64,000 nucleotides of DNA from Psychrosphaera saromensis (GCF_002954545.1 NZ_MSCH01000003.1:1-64000), one strand, 5' to 3'; shown: positions 47,687 to 58,410, counted from the stretch's first letter. Notes: generated from the letters alone by a model not told the origin. Translations and numbers: made by a program.

Positions 47687-48715
47687 TTGGAAATAAGAAA
47701 ATTAAATACTCTCAGGGGTTTGGCTGCACTAATTGTATTTATTACACACTTTAGCGACGAAACAAACTGGCTTGGAGGTATTCTAGGAGGCGCAGCTGGG
47801 CAATATGGCGTCATGCTGTTTTTTCTATTAAGCGGTTTTCTAATGTCTCACCATTATTTTGAACAAGACTTCAACAAACAAAATATACAGAAGTACTTCC
47901 TTGCTAGGTTGGCTAGGGTACTTCCGTTATATTTATTAATTGTATTTTGCTCATATTTTTTGTCTTTGTGGGACATCCAAACGCTATACAATATTACAAC
48001 GACCGAAGAATTAATATCCCATTTAACCTTTATCTATGGTGACAGTGTTCTCTGGACCATCTCCCCTGAAATACAATTCTATTTAATATTTCCCTTATTT
48101 TGGTATTTGGCTGTAAATAGAGTTGGATATATTTATGTGTTGATCATAGCCGTGCTTATTATTTTATTTTTAACCAACTTCCCTCGCTTAAGCGGCGACT
48201 TACACGGTGTTAAATATAACATTTTTAATGTACTCAGAAGCCTTCCATATTTTTTTATTGGGCTAATAATGGGCATGCATTATAAGGCATTCAAAGTACC
48301 TCAATATCTTAATAAAAATTGGTTTGTGCTTACTCTTTTATTAATCCCATTAATGTATCCAGAGTTCACTCCTGTAACCACAGATGCCAACAAGAGAATG
48401 TGGTTAAGTTACGAGGTGTTACTGGTGATGAGTTCGGTGTTTTTTGCTATTGTTTTTTTAGTGCCAAATAACAATATATTACTAGCGAATAGCGTTGGGG
48501 ATTTTTTTGGGAAAATATCATACTCGTTATACTTGCTGCATCTGCCAATTATTGTTCAAGTTAATAATCTTAATATTTCAATAGAATTTAAGCTTCTAAC
48601 CTCTACCATCCTTAGTATTACAATTGCTTACTTATCGTATATGTATCTTGAAAAGCCAACCGCCAAGTATATTCGAAATAAAATCTTTAAAAAAACCGGT
48701 AAATTAGATTATTAA
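47687..48715 (+). CDS. Acyltransferase 3 family membrane protein
   Basis: A 342-residue inner-membrane acyltransferase with about ten spans and no SGNH domain. It opens IRKLNTLRGLAALIVFITHFS, with the family Arg and His (R10, H20), then FFLLSGFLMSHHYF and ARLARVLPLYL. A C-terminal SYSLYLLHLPIIV segment is typical. It transfers acyl groups to a glycan or lipid; target unknown. The start is TTG with a weak GGA upstream. It stands alone after a repeat-rich gap and is AT-rich, so recent acquisition is possible. Confidence 0.85.
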   Translation: MEIRKLNTLRGLAALIVFITHFSDETNWLGGILGGAAGQYGVMLFFLLSGFLMSHHYFEQDFNKQNIQKYFLARLARVLPLYLLIVFCSYFLSLWDIQTLYNITTTEELISHLTFIYGDSVLWTISPEIQFYLIFPLFWYLAVNRVGYIYVLIIAVLIILFLTNFPRLSGDLHGVKYNIFNVLRSLPYFFIGLIMGMHYKAFKVPQYLNKNWFVLTLLLIPLMYPEFTPVTTDANKRMWLSYEVLLVMSSVFFAIVFLVPNNNILLANSVGDFFGKISYSLYLLHLPIIVQVNNLNISIEFKLLTSTILSITIAYLSYMYLEKPTAKYIRNKIFKKTGKLDY

Positions 48716-48815
48716 GTCCGTCTGCAATTCATAGTTTAATTTAACCCTGACTCGTTTTATTTAAACGATGCGAAGAAATATGCCTTATAAAAACAAAATC
48801 TCTTTTAAAAAAATT

Positions 48816-48846
48816 TACAAAAAATGCCAGCATAAGCTGGCATTCT
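48816..48846 (-). terminator. Terminator after the M13 peptidase gene
   Basis: ATGCCAGC and GCTGGCAT around ATAA, with the T-run on the reverse strand; may also act on the forward strand. Confidence 0.85.
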
Positions 48847-48876
48847 CTAATCGTAAATCTTAGTAATTAATATTAA

Positions 48877-50943
48877 TTACCAAATTTTAACGCGATCTTC
48901 TTTTTTCAAGTAAAGACCATTACCTTCTTTAACATCAAAGGCTTCATAAAACTCTGGCATATTCTGTAGGATACCGTTTACACGATATTCACTAGGCGAA
49001 TGTGAGTCTGTTTTAAGACGAGTTTGTAACTCTTTATCACGGTACAGACGACGCCAAATTTGGCCCCAACCTAAGAAGATACGCTGCTCAGCAGTGTAAC
49101 CGTCAAGTACTGGTGCGGCTTTTCCTTCAAGTGATAAGAAGTAAGCTTTATAAGCGACGGTTAGTCCACCTAAGTCGCCAATGTTCTCACCTAAAGTTAA
49201 GTCACCATTTACAAACTCACCAGGGAATACTTCAAACTTACTGTATTGCTCTGAGAACATTTTACCGCGAGCGTTAAATTGCTCTTCGTCAGACTCAGTC
49301 CACCAGTTACGTAAGTTACCTTCACCGTCGTATTTAGCACCTTGGTCATCAAAACCGTGGCCTAATTCGTGTCCGATAACAGCACCAATACCACCATAGT
49401 TAACCGCATCTTCCGCTTCTAAGTTAAAGAATGGAGGTTGTAAGATAGCCGCAGGGAATACAATTTCGTTCATTACTGGGTTGTAATAAGCGTTAACCGT
49501 TTGTGGCGTCATGTGCCATTCATTACGGTCAATTGGTTGGCCTAATTTTTCCAACATGTTTTGCATTTGCCATTGGTTGTAACGCATGTAGTTACCAACC
49601 AAGTCACCTGGTTTGATTTCTAGAGAAGAGTAATCTTTCCACTCATCTGGGTAACCAATTTTCGGCGTGAATTTAGATAGTTTTTCAAGTGCCGATTTTT
49701 TAGTTTCTTCACTCATCCACTCTAATTCTTTAATAGCAACTTCATAACCTTTGATTACGTTTTTAACCAACTGTTCCATACGTGCTTTTGCTTCAGGTTT
49801 AAAGTGTTCAGCTACGTACAAACGGCCTAACAATTCACCCAATACTGAATTAACACCGTTAACGGCTTGTTTCCAGCGAGGTTGTTGCTCTTCTATCCCA
49901 CGTAAATCTGTTCCATAAAAACTAAAGCTACGGTCTACAAATTGTTTAGACAATTTACTGCCGTATTCTGACACTAAATGTAGAGTTAAGTACTCTTTCC
50001 AAGTATTCACATCAACAGTATTAAATACTTCACCAAACGCTTTTAAGTAAGTATTTTGTGAGGCAATTACGCTGTCTACTTTATCTAGACCTGTTGCTTT
50101 TGCGTATACTTCCCAAGGGAAGTCACCCATATATTTTGTGAACTCTTCTGTGCTGTATTTGTTGTAACGTTTATTCGCGTCACGGCTTTCTACACGAGAC
50201 CACTGTTTTTCAGCAATTTGAGTTTCTAACGCCAAAATACGAGACGCCGCGCCTGCCGCATCTTCAGAACCAGCCATCGTTAACATATCAGTGATATAGC
50301 TCACGTATGCTGCACGGTTAGCTTTTGATTTTTCGTCGTCTTTTAAATAGTAATCACGGTCTGGTAAACCTAGACCTGATTGCACAACATACACTGCATA
50401 TTGGTCAGATTTTTTAGCGTCGTTATTTACATACCAACCTAAAGGACCACTTACGCCAGCGCTATATAAGCCACCAATTAACGATGCTACGTCGTTATGA
50501 GTTTCTACTGAATTGATTTTAGCAACCAAACCTTCTAACGGAGCAAAACCTTTTTCTTCAGCTTGAGACTCATCCATAAATGAATTATAGAAGTCACCTA
50601 ATTTCTGTTCGTCAGAACCAGGCTTATTGTTTTTTGCCTGTGATGAACGCTCAATAATAGTTTTAAGATTTTGCTGAGCATCGTCATATAACTTAGAGAA
50701 AGAACCATAGTTAGATTTATCACCAGGAATTTCCGTAGTGTCTAACCATTTACCATTGGTGTGACGATAAAAATTGTCAGCTGCTTTATAACTTTTATCC
50801 ATGTTCTCAAGTGCGATACCTGAGGTTAACGGTTTAACTTCAGCTTGTTCTGCTTGAGCATCTTGTTTTGGTGAGCATGCTGTTAACGACAACGCTCCAA
50901 GGCTCAATGCAACACTTGCTGCAATTGCACTAATTTTTTTCAT
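48877..50943 (-). CDS. M13 family (neprilysin/PepO-like) metallopeptidase lipoprotein
   Basis: A 688-residue lipoprotein: signal peptide with lipobox LTAC (Cys23). Zinc motif VIGHELGHGFDDQGAKYD (HExxH near residue 530) and the third ligand in ENIGDLGG near 590. The substrate-binding NAYYNPVMNEIVFPAAILQP and C-terminal HSPSEYRVNG are family features. It cleaves peptides in the periplasm or at the outer membrane. Monocistronic. Confidence 0.95.
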   Translation of the reverse strand: MKKISAIAASVALSLGALSLTACSPKQDAQAEQAEVKPLTSGIALENMDKSYKAADNFYRHTNGKWLDTTEIPGDKSNYGSFSKLYDDAQQNLKTIIERSSQAKNNKPGSDEQKLGDFYNSFMDESQAEEKGFAPLEGLVAKINSVETHNDVASLIGGLYSAGVSGPLGWYVNNDAKKSDQYAVYVVQSGLGLPDRDYYLKDDEKSKANRAAYVSYITDMLTMAGSEDAAGAASRILALETQIAEKQWSRVESRDANKRYNKYSTEEFTKYMGDFPWEVYAKATGLDKVDSVIASQNTYLKAFGEVFNTVDVNTWKEYLTLHLVSEYGSKLSKQFVDRSFSFYGTDLRGIEEQQPRWKQAVNGVNSVLGELLGRLYVAEHFKPEAKARMEQLVKNVIKGYEVAIKELEWMSEETKKSALEKLSKFTPKIGYPDEWKDYSSLEIKPGDLVGNYMRYNQWQMQNMLEKLGQPIDRNEWHMTPQTVNAYYNPVMNEIVFPAAILQPPFFNLEAEDAVNYGGIGAVIGHELGHGFDDQGAKYDGEGNLRNWWTESDEEQFNARGKMFSEQYSKFEVFPGEFVNGDLTLGENIGDLGGLTVAYKAYFLSLEGKAAPVLDGYTAEQRIFLGWGQIWRRLYRDKELQTRLKTDSHSPSEYRVNGILQNMPEFYEAFDVKEGNGLYLKKEDRVKIW

Positions 50944-51139
50944 AATGATTTCCCAAAAATGACTTACAGGATAATTGACTAAACTTAGTTTTAGACAATT
51001 TCCAATATTATTATTCTAATTTTAACAGCTAACGTCAACGCACAAGACACTGTAAAAAAGACCCAACTAGAGTACGGATTGTGACATTAAAGTCAATATT
51101 GGGAACACTTAGTTACAATTTAATTACAGAGTCTAGATC

Positions 51140-51877
51140 TTAACGTTTGAACTCTTTGTAATTATCTCTAAACACTTGAAATAAATGAGTAAGATTCTCA
51201 GCCATGGTTAATTCACCAACTTGTCTGAAAATTTCAGCGGCTACTTCAACTGTGCTTAAATGGTGATCATGATATGCCTCGCGCAATTGATAATCACCTT
51301 TGGCTTTATGCGACACTTGCAGTACAGGCAACTTGGCTAAATAAGGTGACTTCACAAACATCTTTTTGGCTTGACGCCAAGTACCATCTAAAAATACTAA
51401 TAATGGACGTTTCCCGCCTAATTCTAGTTTTTCAGGTACTTGCTGAATTTGACGTTCAACTTCAACGTTGTCGTGCGGAAATACAATAATTGGATACCAG
51501 AGTTTCGAGGTTAACAATTGCTCAAGCTCAGACTCTAATTCCGTTCTCTGCCAACGATATGCAAAGTTATCTTTAATAACATCACAGATTAATTGGCCAG
51601 TGTTTGACGGTTTATAATACTCTGCATGATACATCAGCATACACACGCCAAGCGTTGAGTCGAGCTGCGGCACTAAACCACAAACACATCGAGTTTCCGC
51701 TAACAAACAAGACTCACAACGCTTTAATAAATATCCACGGGCTTTAAATTCACGAGTTGAAAACTGACGTTGATAATCTCTTAATACTCTCACCGAGTTA
51801 TTTTTAAAGCTTGGTGAGCTTTTTATATCTATAGACGGTTTTATATCTACAGGCGTTTCTATATTATTCGTGCTCAT
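51140..51877 (-). CDS. DTW domain tRNA-uridine aminocarboxypropyltransferase
   Basis: A 245-residue protein of the DTW family (TapT/YfiP, TuaA), which uses SAM to add a 3-amino-3-carboxypropyl group to uridine in tRNA. The N-terminal Cys cluster CESCLLAETRCVCG (about 53-66) likely binds zinc. The DTW-region motif is LLVFLDGTWRQAKKMF, where DGTW stands for DTW, and SHKAKGDYQLREA follows. Its start lies inside the end of the FHA gene (14-bp overlap), so it is translationally coupled to it. Confidence 0.85.
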   Translation of the reverse strand: MSTNNIETPVDIKPSIDIKSSPSFKNNSVRVLRDYQRQFSTREFKARGYLLKRCESCLLAETRCVCGLVPQLDSTLGVCMLMYHAEYYKPSNTGQLICDVIKDNFAYRWQRTELESELEQLLTSKLWYPIIVFPHDNVEVERQIQQVPEKLELGGKRPLLVFLDGTWRQAKKMFVKSPYLAKLPVLQVSHKAKGDYQLREAYHDHHLSTVEVAAEIFRQVGELTMAENLTHLFQVFRDNYKEFKR

Positions 51878-52847
51878 CAGCTTCTTTATTTCGTTGTTTA
51901 GCTTCTGTTAATGCTGAGTCAAAAAGCGCATCAAATTGATCGACCGATTGTTCAGTTGAAATGGCGGAGTTAAGTAACATGCCCGACGGTAAAACAACCG
52001 CATATGACATTGGGTATGGTTGAACCGCCCCATCGTCTTGGCTACTAAAATAGAATAAAGCAGCAATCGAGACCACTAGGGAACATGAGACAATGGAGAT
52101 ACGTTTTAAGCTCATGTTACTGGCTAGATAAAAACAGCCACAAAAGAACAGTACCATCATCACAAATTCAACAAGATCCGCGCCTAGGTTAACTAAGCCA
52201 GAATCGCCCCAGTTAAATAGTAATAACTGACCTAAACCTGCAGTAATTTGCCAAGCGACAAACATAGTAAAGCTGAACACAACCGCAGTAAAAAACTTAA
52301 CGTCTTTTTTAAATACCCGAGCAGAAAGTGCAATTAACAAAGGGAATAACATAAGTCCAATTGTCACTAACAAAGCGGTGGCAAATAACTTAGTCCAAAT
52401 GATGTCGTCTATCGCAGAGAAGTAAGATTTAACTAACATGCTAGAGAAGAACACTAACGCAGCAAACAATGCTAAATACCATTGGTTTGCATGACTGGCG
52501 ATATCTTCAAGTGGATTCAATTTTTTAGTTTTAGCAATAGGATGATGTGGTAATACAATTCTGATTAAATGTTTACCTATGGTAACTACGTCGCCAGATT
52601 TTAAATTGACCTGAGCACCAACATCTTTGTTTTTATTATCACGAATACCGTTAACCGAGCATTTGTCGATTAACACTAAGCTGCCATTTTCAGCTTGAAC
52701 AATCTCAGCATGATGTGGGCTGATATGTTCATCTTGTAATATAAAGTCATTCTCGTACGAGCGACCTATTTTTATAGAGTCACCTGACAACTTCTGAAAG
52801 CTTTTTACTTTATTATTACGGGTGATAAGCTCAATTATTATTTCCAT
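51864..52847 (-). CDS. FHA-domain membrane protein
   Basis: A 327-residue protein. The N-terminal FHA domain (about residues 5-95) has KIGRSYENDFILQDEHISPHHAEIV, in parts, and NGIRDNK, the phosphothreonine-binding loops. It is followed by six or so hydrophobic segments (about 125-280) and a short charged tail. FHA at the N-terminus without a signal peptide places it in the cytoplasm. It overlaps the protease gene by 10 bp and the DTW gene by 14 bp. The partner phosphoprotein is unknown and no Ser/Thr kinase is in the window. Confidence 0.85.
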   Translation of the reverse strand: MEIIIELITRNNKVKSFQKLSGDSIKIGRSYENDFILQDEHISPHHAEIVQAENGSLVLIDKCSVNGIRDNKNKDVGAQVNLKSGDVVTIGKHLIRIVLPHHPIAKTKKLNPLEDIASHANQWYLALFAALVFFSSMLVKSYFSAIDDIIWTKLFATALLVTIGLMLFPLLIALSARVFKKDVKFFTAVVFSFTMFVAWQITAGLGQLLLFNWGDSGLVNLGADLVEFVMMVLFFCGCFYLASNMSLKRISIVSCSLVVSIAALFYFSSQDDGAVQPYPMSYAVVLPSGMLLNSAISTEQSVDQFDALFDSALTEAKQRNKEADEHE

Positions 52848-54139
52848 TGAACATTCTCCATAAACTTAGCGTAAAAGGCATTGGCCGTTTGTTTTGTTAC
52901 ACCTTGTAAAAAGTATTTACCTATTAATGTTTGATCATCTTTTTCTAGCAGTAACGACGTAAATCTAACATCAAATAAACCCGCATATTGTCGATAAGCT
53001 CTTATACACATAAGACCTTTTACGGTATTACCAACTGCGTTTTCTAGAATATTTTCATTGCATTGAAAGTCAGAAACATCATCGCGGCCCGCATTATTAT
53101 GACCATAACGTGCATTCAAATTTAATGTGTATAAATGGCTTAACTGCATAGTATTTAACTTATCGCTTTCAATCCAATTGAAACCAATTTGGGCAAAACC
53201 AGTACGCAGGGAATCACTGATATAAATACTTTCTTCTAAACGGCAGTTTGAAGTTGCCTGATTATATTGTTTCTTTTCTTGGTCTTGGTTTGAGTCACCC
53301 CAACAAGGCATAAAGGTCGACATTTCGTTTGGCACAATTGCACCACCTAAAGACGTTGTCGGCCAATCGCTTGCTAATAGCTGTTGGTATAAGTCGGTTT
53401 GATTAGCGATTAATTGTTCACCAATATCTGCAAGTAAATCCACTTCTGCTGTTTTTACATTTTTATATTTATTAACCAACAACCAAAGGCGCTCAACTGG
53501 AACCAAAAAGCCGATTTGATTACCCGCGGTTGCGACATTAATACCAACCACATTGCCCGCATGGTTAACCGTTGGGCCACCTGACATACCCGGATTTATT
53601 GAACCGGTAAAGTGAATACGTTGATAAAAGCTCTTTAATTGAATCCCGTTATAAGTACCTGGAACCACTATCATGCCTAAGTCATGAGGATTACCTAAGG
53701 CAAAAAGATCGGCCCCTTTTTCAGGTTCTTGTTCAGACAGTTTAAAAAATACATCGCTGTTTGTGCCACTGGATAACAAAGCAAGGTCGTTGATAACATC
53801 AACCGCGATCACTTTTACGCTATAGGTACCTTGTTGGTCGTCAACATATTCAAGTTTGTATTTTTCAGGTGACTGCACAAAGCTAGAAATAACATGATAG
53901 TTAGTGACTAAGTTGCCATCTTTAGAAATAAAGAAACCAGTACCAATTGAAGACTTTTGTCCCGACTCCAAGTTGATTGACTTTATTTGCACTAAGGCTG
54001 GGCTAAAGGTAGTAAATAATTCATTGGCATCTTGTGCCATTACCGCCTTAGGCAACACAGTTAAACTAAGAAGCATAATAAATACGGACTGTATTCTCAC
54101 CTTAGTGTTAATTAAAAAAGGTATTTTTATTTTATTCAA
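52838..54139 (-). CDS. Exported trypsin-like serine protease
   Basis: A protease of about 433 residues with an export signal (hydrophobic MLLSLTVLPKAVMA). The catalytic triad is visible: His in NLVTNYHVI, Asp in VINDLALL, Ser in NPGMSGGPTV. The fold is that of HtrA/DegP proteases, but no PDZ domain follows. The C-terminal 200 residues have several Cys (PCWGDSNQ, SNCRLEE, FQCNEN, LMCIRAY) and no family I know. I prefer TTG 54139, which has GGAG 8 nt upstream; GTG at 54154 is also open. Its gene overlaps the FHA gene. Confidence 0.82.
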   Translation of the reverse strand: MNKIKIPFLINTKVRIQSVFIMLLSLTVLPKAVMAQDANELFTTFSPALVQIKSINLESGQKSSIGTGFFISKDGNLVTNYHVISSFVQSPEKYKLEYVDDQQGTYSVKVIAVDVINDLALLSSGTNSDVFFKLSEQEPEKGADLFALGNPHDLGMIVVPGTYNGIQLKSFYQRIHFTGSINPGMSGGPTVNHAGNVVGINVATAGNQIGFLVPVERLWLLVNKYKNVKTAEVDLLADIGEQLIANQTDLYQQLLASDWPTTSLGGAIVPNEMSTFMPCWGDSNQDQEKKQYNQATSNCRLEESIYISDSLRTGFAQIGFNWIESDKLNTMQLSHLYTLNLNARYGHNNAGRDDVSDFQCNENILENAVGNTVKGLMCIRAYRQYAGLFDVRFTSLLLEKDDQTLIGKYFLQGVTKQTANAFYAKFMENVQWK

Positions 54140-54207
54140 TGAAACAAACTCCACCTAGATAAGAAATCGCTAAATACAAAATAAACGCCTTCCAATCAGA
54201 ACAAGAA

Positions 54208-54243
54208 CAAAAATGCCGCTCCCATATAAGAGCGGCATTTATT
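54208..54243 (-). terminator. alaS terminator
   Basis: AAATGCCGCT (54211-54220) pairs with AGCGGCATTT (54231-54240); T-run on the reverse strand. Confidence 0.85.
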
Positions 54244-54275
54244 AAGATATTAACGTGTTGTAAATTGGTACGTCA

Positions 54276-56900
54276 TTAAGATAGTTTTTCAGTTAAAAAC
54301 GCACTAACCGATGCTAATGCAGTATCAACATTTTCAGGTTGAGTACCACCAGCTTGAGCCATATCTGGACGACCGCCACCTTTACCACCAACTTGTGAAG
54401 CAACGTGATTAACTAAGTCACCGGCTTTTACTTTACCAATTAAGTCTTTAGTTACGCCTGCGATTAAACTAACTTTATCGTCGTTCACCGCTGCTAACAT
54501 AATAACCACTGAGCCTAATTTGTTTTTCAGCTCATCAATCATGCCGCGTAACGATTTAGGGTCAACCGACTCTAAATTAGCAATTAGACATTTAACACCT
54601 GCAATTTCAGTAACGTGTTTAGTTAAGTCACTACCTTGTTGGCTCGCCATTTTTTCTTTTAGCTGACGTAACTCTCTTTCTAATGTTTTATTACGAGATA
54701 AGGTTTGTTCTACTTTTTCAACTAAAGAGCTTGTATCAGCTTTTAATAAACTAGCAACCGTATTCACGGTATTGTCAGTTTGATGTAAAGCTTCAATCGC
54801 TGCCATACCGGTAACGGCTTCAATACGACGTATACCTGCCGCAATCCCCGCCTCTGATATTATTTTACATAAACCTATATCACCAGTGCGCGATACGTGT
54901 GTACCACCACAAAGTTCAATTGAAGATGGTCCCATGCTAACAACGCGTACTTCATCATCGTATTTCTCGCCAAATAACGCCATTGCGCCTTTTTCTTTGG
55001 CAGCATCAATTTGCATTAAATCTGTGGTTAAGTCATGGTTTTGTTGAATTTGTTCATTCACCAAACGTTCAGCTTGTTGTAGCTGAGCCGCCGTCACACC
55101 TTCATAATGTGAGAAGTCAAAACGGAATTTGTCAGCTTCAACTAACGATCCTTTTTGACCAACATGATCGCCTAACACTGTGCGTAATGCGGCGTGTAAT
55201 AAGTGAGTTGCTGAGTGATTTTGTTTAATCGCATCACGACGAGCCGCATCTATTTGTGCATTAACACGAGCATTTACCGTTAATGAACCAATGATTTTAC
55301 CGTAATGACCAATCGCGTTACCGACTTTTTGTGTATCTGTAACCGTAAATTGAGCGACGTCATTATCAAGTACACCGTGGTCGCCTGACTGACCACCAGA
55401 TTCAGCGTAAAAAGGTGTATTATCTAAAATAACAATACCTTCTTCGCCATCACTTAATTCAGTTACCGACTCACCATTTTTGAATAACTCAACCACAGTG
55501 GCTGAGTACTCTAAGTTGTCATAACCTTTAAATACCGACTCATGCTCAGACTTAACTTGATCGTTATAGTCTGCACCAAAACCAGAAGCCGCTTGCGACA
55601 TTTTACGCTGTGCAGCCATCTCGGCGTCAAACGCCTCTTCGTTTATGGTTAATTCTTTTTCACGTGCAATATCAGCCGTTAAATCTGCTGGGAATCCATA
55701 CGTGTCGTATAACTTAAAGACTAGTTCGCCCGGAATTACTGTACCTTTTAATTCAGCCAGTGAGCTCTCTAATAAAGCTAATCCGCGTTCTAATGTTTTA
55801 GCAAATTGCACTTCTTCAATACGCAACATCTTTTCAACAATGGCTTGCTTTTGCGTTAGCTCTGGAAAAGCCGCACCCATTTCTTTTACTAATGTTTTCA
55901 CTAATAAATGGAAGAATAAATCGCTAGCGCCTAACTTGTTACCATGACGAATAGCACGACGAATAATACGTCTTAATACATAACCACGGCCTTCGTTTGA
56001 CGGCATAACACCATCAACGATTAAAAATGAACATGAGCGAATGTGGTCAGCAATAACACGTAATGATTTGTTTTCTAAGTCCGTTACGTTTAATAACTCA
56101 GCGGCTGCTTTAATAAGGTTTTGGAAAATATCGATTTCGTAGTTTGAATGTACCCCCTGCATAATTGCAGAAATACGTTCAATGCCCATACCGGTATCAA
56201 CCGACGGTTTAGGTAATGGATGCATTACGCCATCAGCAGTACGGTTGAACTGCATGAACACTAGATTCCAAATCTCGATAAAACGGTCACCATCTTCTTC
56301 TGGAGATCCTGGAGGACCGCCCCAGATATGTTCACCGTGGTCGTAAAATATTTCAGAACATGGACCACAAGGACCCGTATCGCCCATTGACCAAAAGTTA
56401 TCAGACTCGTATTTTTTGTCCGCTGACTTATCACCAATACGAATGATCTTTTCTGCTGGAACGCCAATAACTTTGTTCCAGTAGTCGAATGCTTCACCGT
56501 CAGATTCATACACAGTAACCAGTAATTTATGCTCTGGTAGTTTTAACTCTTTGGTTAAAAATTCCCACGCAAAGCTCATGGCGTCTTGTTTGAAATAGTC
56601 GCCAAAGCTGAAGTTACCTAGCATTTCGAAAAATGTATGATGACGAGCGGTATAACCTACGTTTTCTAAATCGTTATGTTTACCACCAGCTCGTACACAA
56701 CGCTGAGAAGAAGTTGCGCGAGTATACGGACGAGATTCAGCGCCCAAAAATACATCTTTAAAAGGCACCATACCTGCGTTGGTAAATAACAAGGTTGGAT
56801 CATTGCCTGGTACCAAAGAACTTGAAGCAACTATTTGATGTTGTTTATCTGCAAAAAAATCTAAAAATGCCTGTCGTAAACCGGCCGTCGTGTTATACAT
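54276..56900 (-). CDS. alaS: Alanyl-tRNA synthetase
   Basis: An 874-residue synthetase (E. coli 876). Class II core at the N-terminus ([34 protein letters not shown]). The editing domain holds the zinc-binding [13 protein letters not shown] (HxxxH) and [16 protein letters not shown] (CxxxH). The C-terminal DHHA1 domain is [16 protein letters not shown]. Charges tRNA-Ala and clears mischarged Ser and Gly. recX lies just upstream with a 46-bp gap. Confidence 0.98.
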   Translation of the reverse strand: MYNTTAGLRQAFLDFFADKQHQIVASSSLVPGNDPTLLFTNAGMVPFKDVFLGAESRPYTRATSSQRCVRAGGKHNDLENVGYTARHHTFFEMLGNFSFGDYFKQDAMSFAWEFLTKELKLPEHKLLVTVYESDGEAFDYWNKVIGVPAEKIIRIGDKSADKKYESDNFWSMGDTGPCGPCSEIFYDHGEHIWGGPPGSPEEDGDRFIEIWNLVFMQFNRTADGVMHPLPKPSVDTGMGIERISAIMQGVHSNYEIDIFQNLIKAAAELLNVTDLENKSLRVIADHIRSCSFLIVDGVMPSNEGRGYVLRRIIRRAIRHGNKLGASDLFFHLLVKTLVKEMGAAFPELTQKQAIVEKMLRIEEVQFAKTLERGLALLESSLAELKGTVIPGELVFKLYDTYGFPADLTADIAREKELTINEEAFDAEMAAQRKMSQAASGFGADYNDQVKSEHESVFKGYDNLEYSATVVELFKNGESVTELSDGEEGIVILDNTPFYAESGGQSGDHGVLDNDVAQFTVTDTQKVGNAIGHYGKIIGSLTVNARVNAQIDAARRDAIKQNHSATHLLHAALRTVLGDHVGQKGSLVEADKFRFDFSHYEGVTAAQLQQAERLVNEQIQQNHDLTTDLMQIDAAKEKGAMALFGEKYDDEVRVVSMGPSSIELCGGTHVSRTGDIGLCKIISEAGIAAGIRRIEAVTGMAAIEALHQTDNTVNTVASLLKADTSSLVEKVEQTLSRNKTLERELRQLKEKMASQQGSDLTKHVTEIAGVKCLIANLESVDPKSLRGMIDELKNKLGSVVIMLAAVNDDKVSLIAGVTKDLIGKVKAGDLVNHVASQVGGKGGGRPDMAQAGGTQPENVDTALASVSAFLTEKLS

Positions 56901-56946
56901 ACAATAATACCTAAGTTCTAATTATCTTATTTACAATACTCTTTGA

Positions 56947-57456
56947 TCACCAATCGTCTGACTGGTTTTCCATTGAATACTTTATTTCATCGGGTTTAAA
57001 TCCCCGATACGACATATAGCGATAACGTTTCGCTTTTTCTTTATAAAATTTATCTTTACCTAATTGGTCTATATCCATTGGCTTATTTGCGAACTTTCGC
57101 TCATAAGTGGATTTGGCTTGTTCAAACCAATCTATCTCTAGTGACTCAATATATAAGTTAGTAACATCACTTTTTAAACCGTGTTGTTTTAACTCTTGCT
57201 GAATTCGTTGACAACCTAATCCCATTGATAACTTTATACGAACAAAGCCCTCTAGGTAACGTTGTTCGTTTAACCAATCTCGGCTGACGAAGTCGGTAAT
57301 TAACGCTTCCGTTAATTCAATATTTTCACAAACCTTTTCTAACTTAACTCTAAAGTCATGTATTGAGTACTCTTGTCTGCCAAGCCAATACAATCCTCTA
57401 GCGCGTAATTTAGCAGGATCAGTTATCAGGGGTATTGTTTTTTGAAACTTGTTCAT
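56947..57456 (-). CDS. recX: Regulatory protein RecX
   Basis: A 169-residue small basic helical protein that limits RecA filament growth. It contains RGLYWLGRQEYSIHDFRVKLEKV, the first of three three-helix repeats, then FVSRDWLNEQRYLEGFVRIKLSMGLGCQRI (in parts) and YRYMSYRGFKPDEIKY. In relatives the order is recA-recX-alaS. Here recA is absent and recX starts inside the upstream membrane-protein gene (38-bp overlap), so it depends on that operon for expression. Confidence 0.88.
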   Translation of the reverse strand: MNKFQKTIPLITDPAKLRARGLYWLGRQEYSIHDFRVKLEKVCENIELTEALITDFVSRDWLNEQRYLEGFVRIKLSMGLGCQRIQQELKQHGLKSDVTNLYIESLEIDWFEQAKSTYERKFANKPMDIDQLGKDKFYKEKAKRYRYMSYRGFKPDEIKYSMENQSDDW

Positions 57457-58234
57457 TATCCGTATCTTGTTCGCTACTTACGTCAGTTTCGTCATCTTTA
57501 ACAATTTCACCAGCGCCATTGGTAATTATCGTTTTATGTTTTATTGGCGTTTCAGGTTGATAAATAGATAAAAACATTTGATAAAAAGATAACACGCTTA
57601 CTGAATACATCACTAACCAGCCTACCAGAATAATAGGCATGCTTATCAAAATAAGAGCCATAATCATAAAACCGTATATAGTTAACGGCAGTACGTTTAT
57701 CCAACACGCTTTAAAGCTTTGTTTTAATAAGGTTAATACGTCAGTCTCTGGTGAAATCCAAGCGGCAGGTAAAGCAAAAGCTAACAACATAAAGTTTAGC
57801 CACATCAAAACAACTAACAAAGATGCGTTATTAAAATCGATTGTCCCCACACCTTCGATCATAGCTTGAACATCAGCTGCAACAGAAACGGCGATTTGTG
57901 TCATTGGAATACTTAGTACTATGCTGACAAACGCCAAGTGGATAAATACTCTATGGGTTTGTATTTGAGAAAAGTAAGCAAAAATATCAACGGCAGTAAT
58001 ACTTTCGCCTTTTTCAGCTCTGGATGCACATTGATAAAATCCGGCAGATAAAAACGGCATCATAAAAATCACAACAACGCCAAAAATGGCATTCAAGTTA
58101 CCTAAAAAACTAATCGCGATAATTATGGCACTCATAGCCATAAATGGACCAGGCTGTAAGGTAAATAAACTCCATCCTTGTTTAATCCAAGTAAAGGCGT
58201 TTAGGGTCTTTGTTTTAGTAACGACAAGCTTCAT
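57419..58234 (-). CDS. BPSS1780-type inner-membrane protein
   Basis: A 271-residue protein with about six membrane segments (near 30-48, 52-72, 98-118, 140-160, 185-207, 210-230) and an acidic soluble C-terminus. The N-terminal AFTWIKQGWSLFTLQPGPFM matches the BPSS1780 family of membrane proteins of unknown function. It overlaps recX by 38 bp and probably shares its transcript with recX and perhaps alaS. Confidence 0.7.
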   Translation of the reverse strand: MKLVVTKTKTLNAFTWIKQGWSLFTLQPGPFMAMSAIIIAISFLGNLNAIFGVVVIFMMPFLSAGFYQCASRAEKGESITAVDIFAYFSQIQTHRVFIHLAFVSIVLSIPMTQIAVSVAADVQAMIEGVGTIDFNNASLLVVLMWLNFMLLAFALPAAWISPETDVLTLLKQSFKACWINVLPLTIYGFMIMALILISMPIILVGWLVMYSVSVLSFYQMFLSIYQPETPIKHKTIITNGAGEIVKDDETDVSSEQDTDNEQVSKNNTPDN

Positions 58235-58410
58235 AAAATCTACTTATTTTCCGTAATTCAACAATCAATTTAAACTATGCTGATCTGTAATAATTATTTG
58301 ATAATGGTATTTAGTACCAAAGTGAGTAATCATACCTTATTAGCTGTGGAATTCCATCGTTGAAAGCCACTAATTAAATAACTAAATTGAACAACTAATT
58401 AAGATAACTC

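Noticed and set aside
46499-54139. Defence island or prophage
   Set aside because: Ligase, acyltransferase, protease and FHA genes raised the idea, but there are no integrase, phage structural, nuclease-helicase or toxin-antitoxin genes to support it.
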